A DNA stretch of 7,922 nucleotides, taken from the NCBI GenBank assembly GCA_964650975.1, contig CAZYWA010000380.1, positions 1 to 7,922 on the forward strand. The letters are read 5' to 3'. Shown here piece by piece: positions 7,788-7,922 of the stretch (its first letter is position 1; each line of letters starts with the position of its first letter). The notes under the pieces were generated by a model, which saw only the letters and a list, made by a program, of their open reading frames with translations, was not told the DNA's origin and ran no database searches. Source of the stretch: CAZYWA01 sp964650975 [NCBI: uncultured bacterium]. GTDB lineage: Bacteria; JADJOY01. Made by a program: the position numbers and the translations under genes.

Positions 7788-7815
7788 GTCACCACGAGCT
7801 CCCCGGCGTGGTGAC
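7788..7815 (+). terminator. hairpin just after lgt, possible terminator without a U-tract
   Basis: GTCACCACG (7788-7796) and CGTGGTGAC (7807-7815) form a perfect 9-bp stem around a 10-nt loop, 19 nt after the lgt stop. The stem is strong, but it is followed by CCCCAATTT rather than a run of T, so it is not a classical intrinsic terminator. It could end transcription of the cluster weakly, stabilise the mRNA 3' end, or serve as a protein-binding palindrome. Confidence 0.45.
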
Positions 7816-7828
7816 CCCCAATTTGCCA

Positions 7829-7845
7829 GCGCGCCAGCGGCGCGC
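7829..7845. repeat. short GC-only inverted repeat
   Basis: GCGCGCC (7829-7835) and GGCGCGC (7839-7845) form a 7-bp stem with a 3-nt loop, 13 nt after the preceding hairpin. Composition alone makes such repeats likely in this DNA, so its significance is low unless it acts together with the neighbouring hairpins. Confidence 0.3.
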
Positions 7846-7870
7846 CGGCGAGCGGGCAGCGAGCCGCCTC

Positions 7871-7914
7871 GGGGGTGGGGCCCCGGCCGGATTCACTCCG
7901 GACGGGGCGGGGGG
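7871..7914. other. G-tract-flanked hairpin at the right edge
   Basis: GCCCCG (7880-7885) pairs with CGGGGC (7903-7908), and CCGGA (7887-7891) with TCCGG (7897-7901), separated only by a G-A mismatch (7886/7902). This gives an 11-bp stem with one mismatch and a 5-nt loop, TTCAC. Four G-runs surround it: 7871-7875, 7877-7880, 7904-7907 and 7909-7914. No T-run follows on either strand within view. The last bases contain TTGAAA (7916-7921), which resembles a -35 box, but the window ends before a -10 could be seen. No coding frame is supported between 7769 and 7922. Confidence 0.4.
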
Positions 7915-7922
7915 CTTGAAAA

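Noticed and set aside
6764-7795. Minus-strand frame of 343 codons opposite lgt and the receiver domain
   Set aside because: It spans two well-supported plus-strand genes and shows no domain of its own.
1-7922. CRISPR array, insertion sequence, tRNA or rRNA genes, phage or defence genes
   Set aside because: No regularly spaced repeats, transposase motifs, terminal repeats, tRNA-like cloverleaf or rRNA sequence was noticed. AddB is a housekeeping recombination enzyme, not on its own a sign of a defence island.

Overview
The window is GC-rich (roughly 70% by eye) and densely coding, with strong third-position G/C in every gene and many long antisense shadow frames. Gene content suggests a free-living, high-GC, diderm-type bacterium: an iron-sulfur AddB recombination nuclease, a mitochondrial-like glutaryl-CoA dehydrogenase, a pseudokinase fused to a receiver domain, and a divergent lipoprotein transferase (Lgt). 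Myxobacteria-like or candidate-phylum soil lineages would fit, but the sequence alone does not fix the taxon.

Layout. Positions 1-3483 (minus strand) hold a nearly complete addB whose last codons run off the left edge. A divergent intergenic region follows (3484-3658). Then four plus-strand genes are tightly packed: yjbQ/UPF0047 (3659-4132), glutaryl-CoA dehydrogenase gcdH (4155-5360), a three-part regulatory protein (5357-6931) and lgt (6962-7768). Gaps are 22 bp, a 4-bp ATGA overlap, and 30 bp, so the four probably share a transcript. The last 154 bp contain no gene but are rich in inverted repeats, including a perfect 9-bp hairpin just after lgt and a larger hairpin flanked by G-tracts at the right edge.

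How the genes fit together. AddB would work with AddA, presumably encoded just beyond the left edge, in double-strand break processing. The plus-strand cluster mixes functions: a small UPF0047 enzyme, a decarboxylating acyl-CoA dehydrogenase for lysine/tryptophan/aromatic breakdown, a signalling protein and an envelope lipoprotein enzyme. No obvious pathway links them.

The most unusual item is the signalling protein. It appears to join a degenerate PilZ-like N-terminus, a Ser/Thr-kinase fold that has lost its key catalytic residues, and a C-terminal receiver domain that looks intact. The Lgt also departs from the E. coli enzyme at two hallmark positions. The rest of the window looks ordinary.
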